Assembly (NCBI RefSeq): GCF_008329645.1
Contig: NZ_CP043474.1
Coordinates: 2,170,001-2,234,000, forward strand
DNA from: Mycolicibacterium grossiae
GTDB taxonomy: Bacteria; Actinomycetota; Actinomycetes; Mycobacteriales; Mycobacteriaceae
Direction of reading: 5' to 3'
Length of the DNA: 64,000 bases
Position 1 is the first letter of the stretch, and each line of letters opens with the position of its first letter. Below, piece by piece: positions 26,525-35,327 of this stretch. Below the pieces are notes generated by a model. It searched no databases. It saw only the letters and a list, made by a program, of their open reading frames with translations, and was not told the DNA's origin. A program made the position numbers and the translations under genes.

Positions 26525-27736
26525 GTGGACGGTCGTGCGGCACCCCAGGCCGGCACCCCGGCGAACATGCGTGCGCTCAACCAGCGTCTCGTCCTGGACC
26601 GGCTGCGCGAGCACGGCAACGCCACGCGTCCCGAGATCGCGGCGAGCACCGGCCTGTCGAAACCCACGGTGGGGCAAGCGCTCCTGGACCTCGAGCAGCA
26701 CGGCCTGGTGCAGTCGGTCGGACGGCGTGCCGACCGCCCGGGGCGCGCGGCCGTTGTCTACCGTTCCGCGCCGGAGGCGGGCCACATCGTCGGCGTCGAC
26801 ATCGGCCGTCGGGTGCTGCGCGTCGCGGTCGCCGACCTCGACGGGACCGTCGTGTCCCGGGTCGAGCAACCCAACCGCAGCCGCTCGGGGACGATGCTGG
26901 TCCGGCTCGTCGGCGAGGCCGTCGGCCGCGCCGTCGCCGAAGCGGGCCTCGACGCCGCTGACATCGTGGTGACCGTGCTGGGCACCCCCGGCATCCCGGA
27001 CCTTGCAACCGGCAGCGTGCACCGCTCGCCGAACCTGCCCGGCTGGGAACGGCGCGGCCTGCTCGGCGAGCTGACTGCGCTGCTCGGTGCGAACGGGTCG
27101 ACGGTGCTCGTGGAGAACGACGCGAACCTGTGCGCGGTCGGCGAGCACGCCGGAGGTGCCGCCCAGGGAGTCGACGTGGTGGCGTGCCTGACCGTCGGTA
27201 CCGGCATCGGCATGGGGATCCTGGTGAGCGGCAGGCTGTTCCGAGGGGCTCATGGCGCGGCGGGGGAGATCGCCGACCTGCCCTACGGCCGAGTGCCTGC
27301 AGGTGTCACGGCGCACCGTCCCGGCCCGGTGGAGGTGGTGGCCGCCGGCGACGCGGTGGTGGCGGCCGCGCGCGTGGCGGGACTGGACCTGCCGACGGCC
27401 AAGGCGGTCTTCGACGCGGCGCGCGCCGGCGACACCCGTGCGGCCCAGGTGGTCGCCGACGAGGCGTCCACGCTGGCGCGGGTGGTCGCCGTGGTGACCG
27501 CCGTGCTCGATCCCGGGCTGATCGTGTTGGCCGGGGGCATCGGCCGCAACGTCGACCTGCTCGCCGAGCCCATGCGCCGCGAACTCGCCGAGACCATCCC
27601 GTTGGTTCCCGACGTCGTGGGTGGGCATCTAGGGGATGACGCCGTGCTCGTCGGGGCCATCGCCACCGCCATGGGCACGGCGTGGGATCTGGTGTTCGAC
27701 CGCCGCGTGCTGGGCCGCTCGGCCGGCGACGCCTGA
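26525..27736 (+). CDS. ROK-family transcriptional repressor (NagC/XylR type)
   Basis: 403 residues from the GTG at 26525, which has GGGAGG 5 bases upstream. N-terminal MarR-like helix-turn-helix ('MRALNQRLVLDRLREHGNATRPEIAASTGLS', given in part: RPEIAASTGLSKPTVGQALL), then an actin-like ROK domain with 'VGVDIGRRVLRVAVADLDG' and 'VENDANLCAVGEH'. The zinc-binding cysteine cluster found in most ROK proteins is missing ('GRVPAGVTAHRPGPVEVV' in its place). It lies in one operon with nagB, so amino-sugar phosphates are likely effectors. Confidence 0.85.
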   Translation: MDGRAAPQAGTPANMRALNQRLVLDRLREHGNATRPEIAASTGLSKPTVGQALLDLEQHGLVQSVGRRADRPGRAAVVYRSAPEAGHIVGVDIGRRVLRVAVADLDGTVVSRVEQPNRSRSGTMLVRLVGEAVGRAVAEAGLDAADIVVTVLGTPGIPDLATGSVHRSPNLPGWERRGLLGELTALLGANGSTVLVENDANLCAVGEHAGGAAQGVDVVACLTVGTGIGMGILVSGRLFRGAHGAAGEIADLPYGRVPAGVTAHRPGPVEVVAAGDAVVAAARVAGLDLPTAKAVFDAARAGDTRAAQVVADEASTLARVVAVVTAVLDPGLIVLAGGIGRNVDLLAEPMRRELAETIPLVPDVVGGHLGDDAVLVGAIATAMGTAWDLVFDRRVLGRSAGDA

Positions 27737-27761
27737 GCCGCCGTAGGAGAGGAAGAGGACC

Positions 27762-28535
27762 TTGGACGTCATCATCGAGCCCGACGACGCCGCGTGCGGC
27801 GTCACCGTCGCCGAGGTCTTCGACCGCGCCGTCCGGTCGGGAGCCCGGACGCTGGGGTTGGCGACGGGGTCGTCGCCGCTGTCGGTGTACGGCGAGCTGA
27901 TCCGCCGCCACCGCGAGGAGGGCCTGAGCTTCGCCGACGTCCAGGCGTTCCTGCTCGACGAGTACGTCGGGCTGCCGCCCGAGCACAACCAGTCGTACGC
28001 GTACTTCATCCGGACCCGGTTCAGCGAGCTCGTCGACATCGATTCCGCGCGGGTGCACGGTCCGGACGGTGTCGCTGACGATGTGTTCGCCGCCGCCGAC
28101 CGCTATGACGCCGCGATCGCCGAGTCCGGGCCGATCGACGTGCAGCTGCTGGGCATCGGCGTGAATGGGCACATCGGATTCAACGAGCCGGGCTCCTCGC
28201 TGGGCTCGCGGACGCGGGTGACGACGCTGACCGAGCAGACCCGCCAGGACAACGCGCGATTCTTTGACAGCATCGACGAGGTGCCGCGGCACGTCATCAC
28301 CCAGGGGCTGGGCACCATTAGCTCGGCCCGCCACCTGGTGCTCATCGCGACCGGCCAGCACAAGGCGGCCGCGGTCGCCGCGGCGGTCGAAGGGCCGCTG
28401 ACGGCGAGCTGCCCGGCCTCGGTGCTGCAGCTGCACCCGCGCGTCACCGTCGTGGTCGACGAAGCGGCCGCGGTCCGGCTGGAGAACGCGGATTTCTACC
28501 GGTACACCCAGGAGTACAAGCCGACGCGGGGCTAG
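27762..28535 (+). CDS. nagB: Glucosamine-6-phosphate deaminase
   Basis: 257 residues. 'TGSSPLSVYGELI', 'LDEYVGLPPEHNQSY' (catalytic Asp and conserved Tyr/Gly) and 'LGIGVNGHIGFNEPG' (His/Glu of the ring-opening site) are diagnostic. It converts glucosamine-6-phosphate to fructose-6-phosphate plus ammonia in the cytoplasm. The start is TTG at 27762, preceded by AGGAAGAGG, 25 bases after the ROK gene. No nagA or PTS gene is next to it, unlike standard nag operons. Confidence 0.93.
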   Translation: MDVIIEPDDAACGVTVAEVFDRAVRSGARTLGLATGSSPLSVYGELIRRHREEGLSFADVQAFLLDEYVGLPPEHNQSYAYFIRTRFSELVDIDSARVHGPDGVADDVFAAADRYDAAIAESGPIDVQLLGIGVNGHIGFNEPGSSLGSRTRVTTLTEQTRQDNARFFDSIDEVPRHVITQGLGTISSARHLVLIATGQHKAAAVAAAVEGPLTASCPASVLQLHPRVTVVVDEAAAVRLENADFYRYTQEYKPTRG

Positions 28536-28740
28536 TTCTTCGCTCTCGCTGGTCACCACCTTCTCACTCGTCTTGTGTAGCGTGGCACCGAAGCAATTGG
28601 CTTGCGCTGCCGCGACTTCGGCGTCGTCGCAGGTCGCCCGCGTCGGGGGCGGGTTTATTACGGTCGGATGGGGAACACCATCATGATCAGCGCGATGTGG
28701 CGTGTGTGAGTGCCGTCACGAACGAGTGAAGGGAAGGACT

Positions 28741-30309
28741 ATGGGCTCCCCGGGTGTCGACTCGCGTCTGGGTTCGCGGTTCGGTCCCTACGAGCTTCAG
28801 GCCGTCATCGGGATCGGCGGGATGGGCGAGGTGTACCGCGCCTACGACACGGTGCGCGAACGGGTCGTGGCGCTGAAGCTGCTGCGGCCCGACGTCGCGG
28901 CTGACCCAACCTTCCGCGACCGCTTCCGCCGCGAGTCGCGCATCGCCGCGCGGCTGCACGATCCGCACGTGATCCCCGTGCACGACTTCGGCGAGATCGA
29001 CGGTGTGCTCTACATCGACATGCGCCTGGTCGAGGGCGCGAGCCTCAAGGACGAACTGCGCAACCACGGGACGCTGCCGCACGGGCGGACGGTGTCGATC
29101 ATCGGCCAGGTGGCAGCGGCGCTCGACGCCGCGCACGCCAACCGGCTGGTGCACCGCGACATCAAGCCGGAGAACGTGCTGCTGACGCCAGACGACTTCG
29201 CCTACCTCGTCGACTTCGGCATCGCGTACGGCGGTGGCGAGGCGTCGGTGACGAAGACCGGGCTGGTGATCGGGTCGTGTGCCTACATGGCGCCCGAGCG
29301 GCTGAACGGTGAGCCCGGCGGTCCGGCGTCGGACGTCTATTCGCTCACCTGCATGCTCTACGAATGCCTGACCGGGCGCGCGCCGTTCGAGGCGGGCGAC
29401 CTGCGGCAGGTGATGAGCGCGCACCTGTTCTCGGTGCCGCCGCGGCCGAGCATCATGCGCCGCGGCGTGCCCCCGGCGTTCGACGACGTGATCGCCAAGG
29501 GGATGGCGAAGGATCCCCGGGGCAGGTACGCCTCGGCGGGGGAGCTGGCGCGCGCAGCGGGTGGCGCCGCGTCCGGACGGGTGGCGGCACCGCCGCCTCC
29601 GGTCGTGCCACCGCCGAGCGGGCCGCCCCGGACGCGTCAGTTCGCGGCGAGTGACCAGCGGGCGTACGTGTCGCAGCCGTCGCTGCCGCTGCCGCCCCCG
29701 CACGCCGCGCCGCCGAAGAAGGGTCTGACCCGCACGCAGAAGGCGCTGCTGCTGAGCACGTTCGCGATGTTCGCCCTGGCGGCCGTGCTGGCCGCGGTGA
29801 TCGTGACGACCGGCGGCGGGTCGAGCGAGTCGGCGCCGCGCACCCCGCTGGCAGTCCCGCCGACGACGTCCGCGGAGGAGGCGACGCCGAGTACGTCCGA
29901 CTCCGAAACTGCCACGTCCTCGACGACGTCTTCCCGCACCTCCACCACCACGTCGACGTCCACCTCGGCGAGCGCGTCAACGATCTCCGGGGTGTCCGGC
30001 GCGGACGCGCAAGGCTTCGTCGGCCATTCGGCGCGCTGCGACGCCGGCAGCGAGCCCGCAGCGATGATCCGGACGGCGAACTCGCTGGCGATCATCTGCC
30101 AGACGGGGCCGTCGAGCTACTACTACCGCGGCGAACGGCTGAGCGACGGCGCGCAGTTGGTGCTGCAGAACGCGGTGCCCGCCGGTGGCGGCTTCGACGC
30201 GGTCAACCCGGCCGACGGCTCGCGCTACCAGGTCCGGCCCGACATGCTGACGATCTCGAGCAGCCGGGGGTCGGAGGCGGATCCTGCGTTGGAGTACGGG
30301 GCGCGGTAG
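28741..30309 (+). CDS. Transmembrane Ser/Thr protein kinase (PknD/PknF-like)
   Basis: 522 residues. Kinase domain at about 13-275: 'IGIGGMGEVY', lysine in 'VVALKLL', 'HRDIKPENVLL', 'VDFGIAYGG', 'MAPERL'. A proline-rich juxtamembrane stretch follows, then one helix near residues 340-360, then a serine/threonine-rich spacer and a small extracellular domain with two cysteines ('HSARCDAGSE', 'SLAIICQTG'). This is the architecture of mycobacterial receptor-like kinases. ATG at 28741 with GAAGGGAAGG upstream. It stands just before EspC/WXG100-like genes, hinting at a link to type VII secretion. The 205-bp gap before it shows no gene. Confidence 0.92.
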   Translation: MGSPGVDSRLGSRFGPYELQAVIGIGGMGEVYRAYDTVRERVVALKLLRPDVAADPTFRDRFRRESRIAARLHDPHVIPVHDFGEIDGVLYIDMRLVEGASLKDELRNHGTLPHGRTVSIIGQVAAALDAAHANRLVHRDIKPENVLLTPDDFAYLVDFGIAYGGGEASVTKTGLVIGSCAYMAPERLNGEPGGPASDVYSLTCMLYECLTGRAPFEAGDLRQVMSAHLFSVPPRPSIMRRGVPPAFDDVIAKGMAKDPRGRYASAGELARAAGGAASGRVAAPPPPVVPPPSGPPRTRQFAASDQRAYVSQPSLPLPPPHAAPPKKGLTRTQKALLLSTFAMFALAAVLAAVIVTTGGGSSESAPRTPLAVPPTTSAEEATPSTSDSETATSSTTSSRTSTTTSTSTSASASTISGVSGADAQGFVGHSARCDAGSEPAAMIRTANSLAIICQTGPSSYYYRGERLSDGAQLVLQNAVPAGGGFDAVNPADGSRYQVRPDMLTISSSRGSEADPALEYGAR

Positions 30310-30425
30310 GTCGCCGCGCCGAAAGAAGTGTCATCGAGGGTGGTGACGTTCTCGCATACTCGTAGATGCGACGTGCCGTAGTGGGGGGCGGTCGCCTAGT
30401 CGGACGAACGCGAGCGGGGGCGAGC

Positions 30426-30710
30426 ATGCTGGTCGATCCGGACGTACTGCGCGCCTTCGCCGGCCAGGTCGACGTCGCTGCTCGAGAGATCGGCGCAGGC
30501 GGGGTGGCCGAGAAGCTCTCGTCGGCCGGCGACGCCCTGCCGGGGTCGACGACGCAATGGGCGGCGCACACGGTAGGCGAGCACTTCACTCACGTGCTGG
30601 AACAGTTGTCACAGAACGTCGTGAAGATGGGGACGGCCGTCCGAGGTGCCGGAGACGCCTACGAAGTGGCCGACGACGCGCTGGCAGGACAGTTCGACGG
30701 GCTCTTCTGA
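30426..30710 (+). CDS. EspC-like (ESX secretion-associated) small protein
   Basis: 94 residues from the ATG at 30426 (GGGGG just upstream). Two amphipathic helices ('PDVLRAFAGQVDVAAREI' and 'HFTHVLEQLSQNVVKMG') are followed by 'YEVAD', a Y-x3-D signal as used for export by mycobacterial type VII secretion systems. The plan matches the EspC/PF10824 family. It is encoded 3 bases before a WXG100-like partner, as expected for a co-secreted heterodimer. No ESX core genes are in the window, so the secreting system is unknown. Confidence 0.75.
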   Translation: MLVDPDVLRAFAGQVDVAAREIGAGGVAEKLSSAGDALPGSTTQWAAHTVGEHFTHVLEQLSQNVVKMGTAVRGAGDAYEVADDALAGQFDGLF

Positions 30711-30713
30711 CCG

Positions 30714-31010
30714 ATGTTGCCGTCTCGGACGACTCTGCAGAGCTGGAACCCCGATGCGTTGTCCGCATCCGCTTGGGCCGTGAGCGCTGCGGCCGAGTTG
30801 GTTTCTGATGCGGTGCGCGGGATCGACACCGCGTGCCAACGGATGCCGGAGACGCGAGCGTGGTCCGGTCGTTCGCACGACGCGGCGAGCGCGATGTTCG
30901 GCCGCGCCAACGCCGACGCGTCGAAGGTTGCCGAGTATGCCGAAGCGATTGCAGCAGCACTGCGCGAGGGTGCGTCGGCTCTCGGGCAGTTCCGGCCGCG
31001 CTGCTGGTGA
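30714..31010 (+). CDS. WXG100-like N-terminal part of a type VII secretion-associated protein (possibly frameshifted)
   Basis: 98 residues forming two helices around 'RAWSGRSHDAASAMF', a W-x-G-like turn, ending 'REGASALGQFRPRCW'. In related mycobacterial proteins, as recalled, the same helix runs on into 'ALLVKADQVDAGPLTVSDQW', which here lies in the -1 frame starting around 31000. Thus this and the next gene may be one gene broken by a single-base deletion. Alternatively they are two coupled genes, since the stop (31008-31010) overlaps a GTG at 31007. Confidence 0.6.
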   Translation: MLPSRTTLQSWNPDALSASAWAVSAAAELVSDAVRGIDTACQRMPETRAWSGRSHDAASAMFGRANADASKVAEYAEAIAAALREGASALGQFRPRCW

Positions 31011-32080
31011 AGGCAGATCAGGTCGACGCCGGCCCGCTCACCGTCAGCGACCAGTGGGCGGTTCTCATCGATCCGCTGCGGATGTCCGCGGACGTTCTCG
31101 CGCGATTGCAGAAGCTGGCGGCCGAGGAGCAGAGCGAGATCAACACGCTGCTGACCGCCGTCGGCGATACCGACCAGAATCTGGCGAACGCCGTTGCTGC
31201 GGCCGGTCAACACTTCGGCTTTGTGGAAGCGGAGCCGTCCGGGGACCCCTTCGCGATTCCGACGGCGGCCGGACGGCCGCGCGACCAGGTCCCCGACCCA
31301 CGAGACCCGATCGGACTGCTCGACCAACAGGCTCTGCGCAACGGCGACATGGCGATCTCGGTGCGCGAGGTCATCGAGTCGGAGAACTCGTACGGCGAAG
31401 AGGTGACGACAGTGGTCATGCAGGACGGCAGCAAGCAGGTGATCACGAAGAGGGACCCGTTCGACTGGCCCAGCAAGCAGAACTTCATCTCCGTCGAGCA
31501 GTACGACGAGGACGGCAACGAGATCTCCGAGTCCAGCTCGTGGCATGACCTCGGAACCGACTGCGACTACACGTCCGTCACGTGGCCGGACGGGTCGAAC
31601 TTCACGATGTCGATGGACCCGACGGGGTACCGCACCGCCGGGTTCACGACGGCCGGCGGGCGACATCGATCGGTTCCGGTGGAGTTGATCGACAACATGT
31701 CGCTGGGAGCTGGATCGGCATTGTCGGGCCTCGAGAAGCACGTGGCCAACGGGGGTAGCCTGCCGATGTTGACGGATGAGACGGTTGAAAAGGTCGGGAG
31801 AGCAGCCAAATTCGGTGGGCCGGCCCTCGGCGTCGCGACGACCGTGTTCGACATGGTGATGGCGGAGTCGGGCCGGGACGCGTGCATCGCCGCATTCGGT
31901 GGTGTCGGCGGCGGAGCTGGGGGATGGTCGGGTGCCGAGGGAGGTGCCGCGATGGGCACCACCTTCCTTCCGCTGGCTCCGGTCACCGTTCCGGCCTTCG
32001 CGGCGGGCGGGGCCCTGATCGGCGGATACGGCTTCGGCGAGTTGGGCAAGAAGCTCGGGGATGTCTTGTGTCCGTACTGA
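31007..32080 (+). CDS. Type VII secretion-associated protein, C-terminal part in shifted frame
   Basis: 357 residues if it begins at the GTG overlapping the previous stop. The N-terminal part ('KADQVDAGPLTVSDQWAVLI', 'MSADVLARLQKLAAEEQSEI') continues the helical domain of the preceding frame. It is followed by an acidic beta-rich middle ('GNEISESSSWHDLGTD') and a glycine/alanine-rich C-terminus with hydrophobic stretches ('GGALIGGYGFGELGKKLGD'), resembling toxin-like or membrane-active tails of secreted effectors. Function unknown. If the frameshift is real, the intact protein would be about 455 residues. Confidence 0.55.
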   Translation: MKADQVDAGPLTVSDQWAVLIDPLRMSADVLARLQKLAAEEQSEINTLLTAVGDTDQNLANAVAAAGQHFGFVEAEPSGDPFAIPTAAGRPRDQVPDPRDPIGLLDQQALRNGDMAISVREVIESENSYGEEVTTVVMQDGSKQVITKRDPFDWPSKQNFISVEQYDEDGNEISESSSWHDLGTDCDYTSVTWPDGSNFTMSMDPTGYRTAGFTTAGGRHRSVPVELIDNMSLGAGSALSGLEKHVANGGSLPMLTDETVEKVGRAAKFGGPALGVATTVFDMVMAESGRDACIAAFGGVGGGAGGWSGAEGGAAMGTTFLPLAPVTVPAFAAGGALIGGYGFGELGKKLGDVLCPY

Positions 32081-32082
32081 GG

Positions 32083-32841
32083 ATGCCGGAGCCGCCTGGA
32101 TGGGCGCGGGCTGAGCGCCGGGTCCTGCTCGCTACGGTCGCCGGGCTGTGCCTCTCCGTCCCCCCGGAGGTCTACGCGGTGTGTCTAATGGTCCGCGGAA
32201 GTTATCCGACTGCCATCATGCTCTTTGGATTCGGATTGTTCCCGTTGATCGTTGTCGTGGCTCTGCAATTCGTCCACCGAGGTTGGACGACGCTCCGAGC
32301 AGAACATGCGTCCACGGGCACGGTGATGTTGCTGGACCGCTGGGTGGCAGGGACCTTCGTCTTCGGACTGGGGGTCGGCGCCGCGACGATGCTGGCGATG
32401 GCGGTCGCCATCCGTTTCGGGACCTTGGATCTGCCCATGTCGCGAGGGCAAGCCATCTGGGCCTTCTGCCTGACGGTCTTCGCGGGACTATTCAACTTGG
32501 CAGCGTTGTACACGCTGTGGCAACGCGGGGGTGTGGCGTACGTCGAGTTGGCGCCGGATGGGGTCGAGATGGCGAATGTCGTAAAGACCGAGTTCGTTCG
32601 GTGGGACGAGGTCGTAGAGGTGACGGACAGGACCGAAGAGCAGAAGACCATCAGGGCGGTCGTGCTCCGCTTGCGGGAGGGCGACGAGAAGGTTCTCGAC
32701 GGCTTGGACTTCTACGTCCCCGGCGGGGCGACGCTGTACTGGATGGTTCGCCACTACTGGTCGCATCCGGAGGACCGGTCCGAGTTGGTCGATGGCCGAG
32801 CGATGGAACGACTGCGCAACGGTCAGTTCGAGACGGCTTAG
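32083..32841 (+). CDS. Membrane protein with four helices and a C-terminal PH-like domain
   Basis: 252 residues. Four hydrophobic helices occupy the first 145 residues, then a small beta-rich domain ('AYVELAPDGVEMANVVKTEF', 'VRWDEVVEVTDRTEEQKTIR') that looks like a bacterial PH-type domain. The ATG at 32083 follows the previous stop by 2 bases; a GTG at 32068 with GGGG upstream is an alternative. Probably an accessory or immunity-like partner of the preceding secreted-type protein, by context only. Confidence 0.6.
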   Translation: MPEPPGWARAERRVLLATVAGLCLSVPPEVYAVCLMVRGSYPTAIMLFGFGLFPLIVVVALQFVHRGWTTLRAEHASTGTVMLLDRWVAGTFVFGLGVGAATMLAMAVAIRFGTLDLPMSRGQAIWAFCLTVFAGLFNLAALYTLWQRGGVAYVELAPDGVEMANVVKTEFVRWDEVVEVTDRTEEQKTIRAVVLRLREGDEKVLDGLDFYVPGGATLYWMVRHYWSHPEDRSELVDGRAMERLRNGQFETA

Positions 32842-32864
32842 GGCTGCCCCAAACCGGCTGGGCG

Positions 32865-33734
32865 TTACGAGCCGCCGGTCGCGGCGTCGATGGCCTGGAA
32901 CTCCTCGTCGGTGAGTTCGATGCCCGCGGCGGCGACGTTGGGTTCGAGGTGGTCGACGCGTGAGGTGCCGGGAATCGGCACGATGACGGGCGAACGCTTG
33001 AGCAGCCAGGCCAGCGCGAGCTGCGACGGGCTGGCGCCGTGGTCGGAAGCCAGCAAGCCAAGCGGGCCGTCGGTGTCGGCGAGCGGGCCCGCCGCCAACG
33101 GAAACCACGGGATGAACGCGATGCCCTGCTTCTCGGCTTCGTCGAGCAGCGGTTCGGCGGTGCGGGTTGTGAGGTTGTAGAGGTTCTGCACCGAGACGAT
33201 CGGCGCGACCTTCTGGGCGGCCGCGAGTTGGTCGACGTCGACTTCGGAGAGTCCGATGTGCCGAATCTTGCCTTCTTCCAGCAGCTTCGCCAGCTCGCCG
33301 ACCTGGTCCTCGAGAGGGAAGTTGGGGTCGACGCGGTGCAGCTGATGCAGGTCAATGCGGTCGACGCCGAGCCGCCGCAGACTCATCTCGACCTCCTGCC
33401 GCAGATAGCTCGGGTTGCCGAGCGGCACCCAGACGTCTGGCCCGGTACGCAGGAGCCCCGCCTTGGTCGCGATGACGAGGTCGTCGGCGTAGGGGTGCAG
33501 GGCTTCGCGGATCAGCTCCTCGGCGACGTAGGGGCCGTAGGAGTCGGCGGTGTCGATGAAGTTAACGCCCAGTTCGACGGCGCGCCGCAGCACACGGATC
33601 GCTTCATCGCGGTCGTCCGGCGGACCCCACACGCCCTTGCCAGTAAGCCGCATCGACCCGAAACCGAGCCGGTTGACGGTCAGGTCGCCGATGGTGATGG
33701 TCCCAGCGGCTGCCGCGGTCGTCGTGTCCGTCAT
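32865..33734 (-). CDS. Aldo/keto reductase
   Basis: 289 residues. TIM-barrel oxidoreductase with the catalytic tetrad visible: Asp and Tyr in '[10 protein letters not shown]', Lys in 'LVIATKAG', His in '[10 protein letters not shown]'; the NADPH site includes '[14 protein letters not shown]'. The ATG at 33734 has GGAG upstream. Substrate unknown. It is the last ordinary chromosomal gene before the defence island and lies convergent to the membrane protein at 32083. Confidence 0.92.
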   Translation of the reverse strand: MTDTTTAAAAGTITIGDLTVNRLGFGSMRLTGKGVWGPPDDRDEAIRVLRRAVELGVNFIDTADSYGPYVAEELIREALHPYADDLVIATKAGLLRTGPDVWVPLGNPSYLRQEVEMSLRRLGVDRIDLHQLHRVDPNFPLEDQVGELAKLLEEGKIRHIGLSEVDVDQLAAAQKVAPIVSVQNLYNLTTRTAEPLLDEAEKQGIAFIPWFPLAAGPLADTDGPLGLLASDHGASPSQLALAWLLKRSPVIVPIPGTSRVDHLEPNVAAAGIELTDEEFQAIDAATGGS

Positions 33735-34345
33735 GGTGCTCCGATCGTCGTGGGGTGTGTCCACGTCGAGCCTTGCACCGGTGGAGATAGCTGTCGAGAG
33801 TTGAAGTGGACGTGAATGGATCGGATGCGAAGGCACCGGCCTCGACGCGCGAAGCCGGCGCCGCCGCCGCGGCGTTCATGCAACATACGGACGTACGCGG
33901 CGCCGGTCGGGGCGAGTTTCTCGATTTTCGAGCTGTCCGAGCATCGCAAGCCTGCGATGTCCAATGCCCTCGGTGATCGACGGCGCGATGAGAAACGGTG
34001 TGACACAGGCGCTGCTGGGCGTTGACTCCGGCCGCGAGCCGGGTGCGCACGGGCCCGGTTCCATGACGCACCTCGGTATAGACAACCCCGAAGAATACGG
34101 ATCTATACCGACGACCCGGAGTCGCCGCGGCTGTCCAAAGCGAACGAGCGATGTCACGCCGGCATCAGCTTGAAGGCGGCCATCTTTCCATCCGCCGGTA
34201 GAGTCCGCGAACGCCCATAACTGGGCTGAAGCGTCGATCGCCGAACGGTTCGTCGCGGGGATGCGAAACACGACGTTGTCGACCCGACTCTTTACGCTCA
34301 TGGCTGTGGATCACGACGCGATCACCGCGGTCGGGGCGGACACGC
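33735..34345. other. Gene-poor junction before the defence island
   Basis: No intact gene is supported in these 611 bases. Short stretches read like decayed coding sequence, for example 'IRIYTDDPESPRLSKANERC' around 34097-34156 on the plus strand, ending at a stop near 34221. A 10-bp inverted repeat lies at 34073-34111. This is the left edge of the island, where several defence genes have decayed. Confidence 0.5.
34073..34111. repeat. 10-bp inverted repeat with 19-base spacer
   Basis: TCGGTATAGA (34073-34082) is repeated exactly as its complement TCTATACCGA (34102-34111). It could be a recombination-site arm, an operator or a hairpin. It is located at the boundary between ordinary chromosome and the defence-gene remnants. 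Confidence 0.4.
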
Positions 34346-34904
34346 CTGGTCCTGCCCTTCCTCGGCCACTTCTTCGTCGAGGGCAATCGAGGAGCGTGCT
34401 CGGCCGGTGCTGTCGCCGACGCCCTGGATGACCACGTTTGTGCGCTCACGCCGACGAGGTTTGATACCCGAAGGTCCCGCGCGCATACCCGGAGGGCTGG
34501 GCGGCCAGCGACGCCGGATACCTGCGGCGCTTATACCCGCCTGGTGACGAAGAGGCGGCACCGGCCTTCGAGAAGGTCTACGCCTGGATACTGGGCCTGC
34601 AGGGCTGGTCACTCGTCGGCACCGAATTTCGATTGCACACCGTCATCAACTGCTGCGCCAGATCGTGAACGGCACGGAGGTGAACCCGAGGTTCGGTTGG
34701 CAGAATGCACCGCTGCCGGGCCGAACTCCACGCCGAGATCGCCGCTTAGGATCCGGCGATGTGCCGATGCTTCACGCGACCGGAGTGCGGGACCGCTACC
34801 AGCAGCTGTCATCGACCGCGCGGAAACTGTTCTCGGACTTCCGGGAAGTCGAGGAGGACTTCGAGCTGCTGGACCGGGCGGCCCGGGAGAAGGTCGCCGC
34901 TTGA
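34346..34904 (+). pseudogene. Remnant of jetA (DUF3375, Wadjet plasmid-defence subunit)
   Basis: Pieces of a DUF3375 protein appear in order in all three plus frames: 'LVLPFLGHFFVEGNRGACSA' (from 34346), 'YPKVPRAYPEGWAASDAGYL' and 'PAFEKVYAWILGLQGWSLVG' (from 34465), 'LLRQIVNGTEVNP' (from 34650), 'HRCRAELHAEIAA', then 'GDVPMLHATGVRDRYQQLSS' and 'LFSDFREVEEDFELLDRAAR' before a stop at 34904. These match the order of the N-terminal half of JetA, the kleisin-like subunit of Wadjet. At least four frameshifts and internal stops show that it is dead. No jetB, jetC or jetD sequence was found. Confidence 0.75.
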
Positions 34905-34940
34905 GAAGACTTTAAGGGTGACCGCACCACCGGTTCGCCC

Positions 34941-35130
34941 ATCTTGCTGTTTGTAAGCGGAACCGAGAATTCTGTGTACGGCGACGGTCCGCCGTACATA
35001 ATCTTGGGCCCGGCGGACTACGTGTCACATGAGGGGAGCAGCCGATCGCTACGGACACCGTCACCTGGCGACTGCCGAGGCCGATGCCGGCAGAGGTGTA
35101 CCTGGGTACGCAAAGTGACTGTGGCGTAGA
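34941..35130 (+). pseudogene. Remnant of the C-terminal end of a DUF3427 helicase/nuclease
   Basis: The frame starting 'ILLFVSGTENS' reads 'PPYIILGPADYVSHEGSS', then shifts to 'IATDTVTWRLPRPMPAEVYL'. Joined, this looks like the well conserved end of DUF3427-containing restriction helicases ('LGPADYVSHEG' followed by 'WRLRxPMPA', from memory). Only about 60 residues remain and they are broken by a frameshift. The next 200 bases up to mcrC hold nothing recognisable. Confidence 0.6.
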
Positions 35131-35327
35131 CAAGCAAGAAGAGCAGCCCTCCGGGCCCACCTGCCATTGAGTGTCACAATTCGACGTTCTCCGTTGGTGC
35201 GATGCAGGCAAACAACTATCGAGCGATCAATTACACGAGAACCGTTGCCGTGCAGAACAGTTCGGAGGTGCGTGGCGAGCCAGCCCTCGCGGATCGTTGG
35301 CTCACTGGCCATTGCGGCTCAATGCGA

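Noticed and set aside
33876..34301. 141-codon minus-strand open frame in the island junction
   Set aside because: No family resemblance, no ribosome site, and it overlaps plus-strand remnants of decayed genes.
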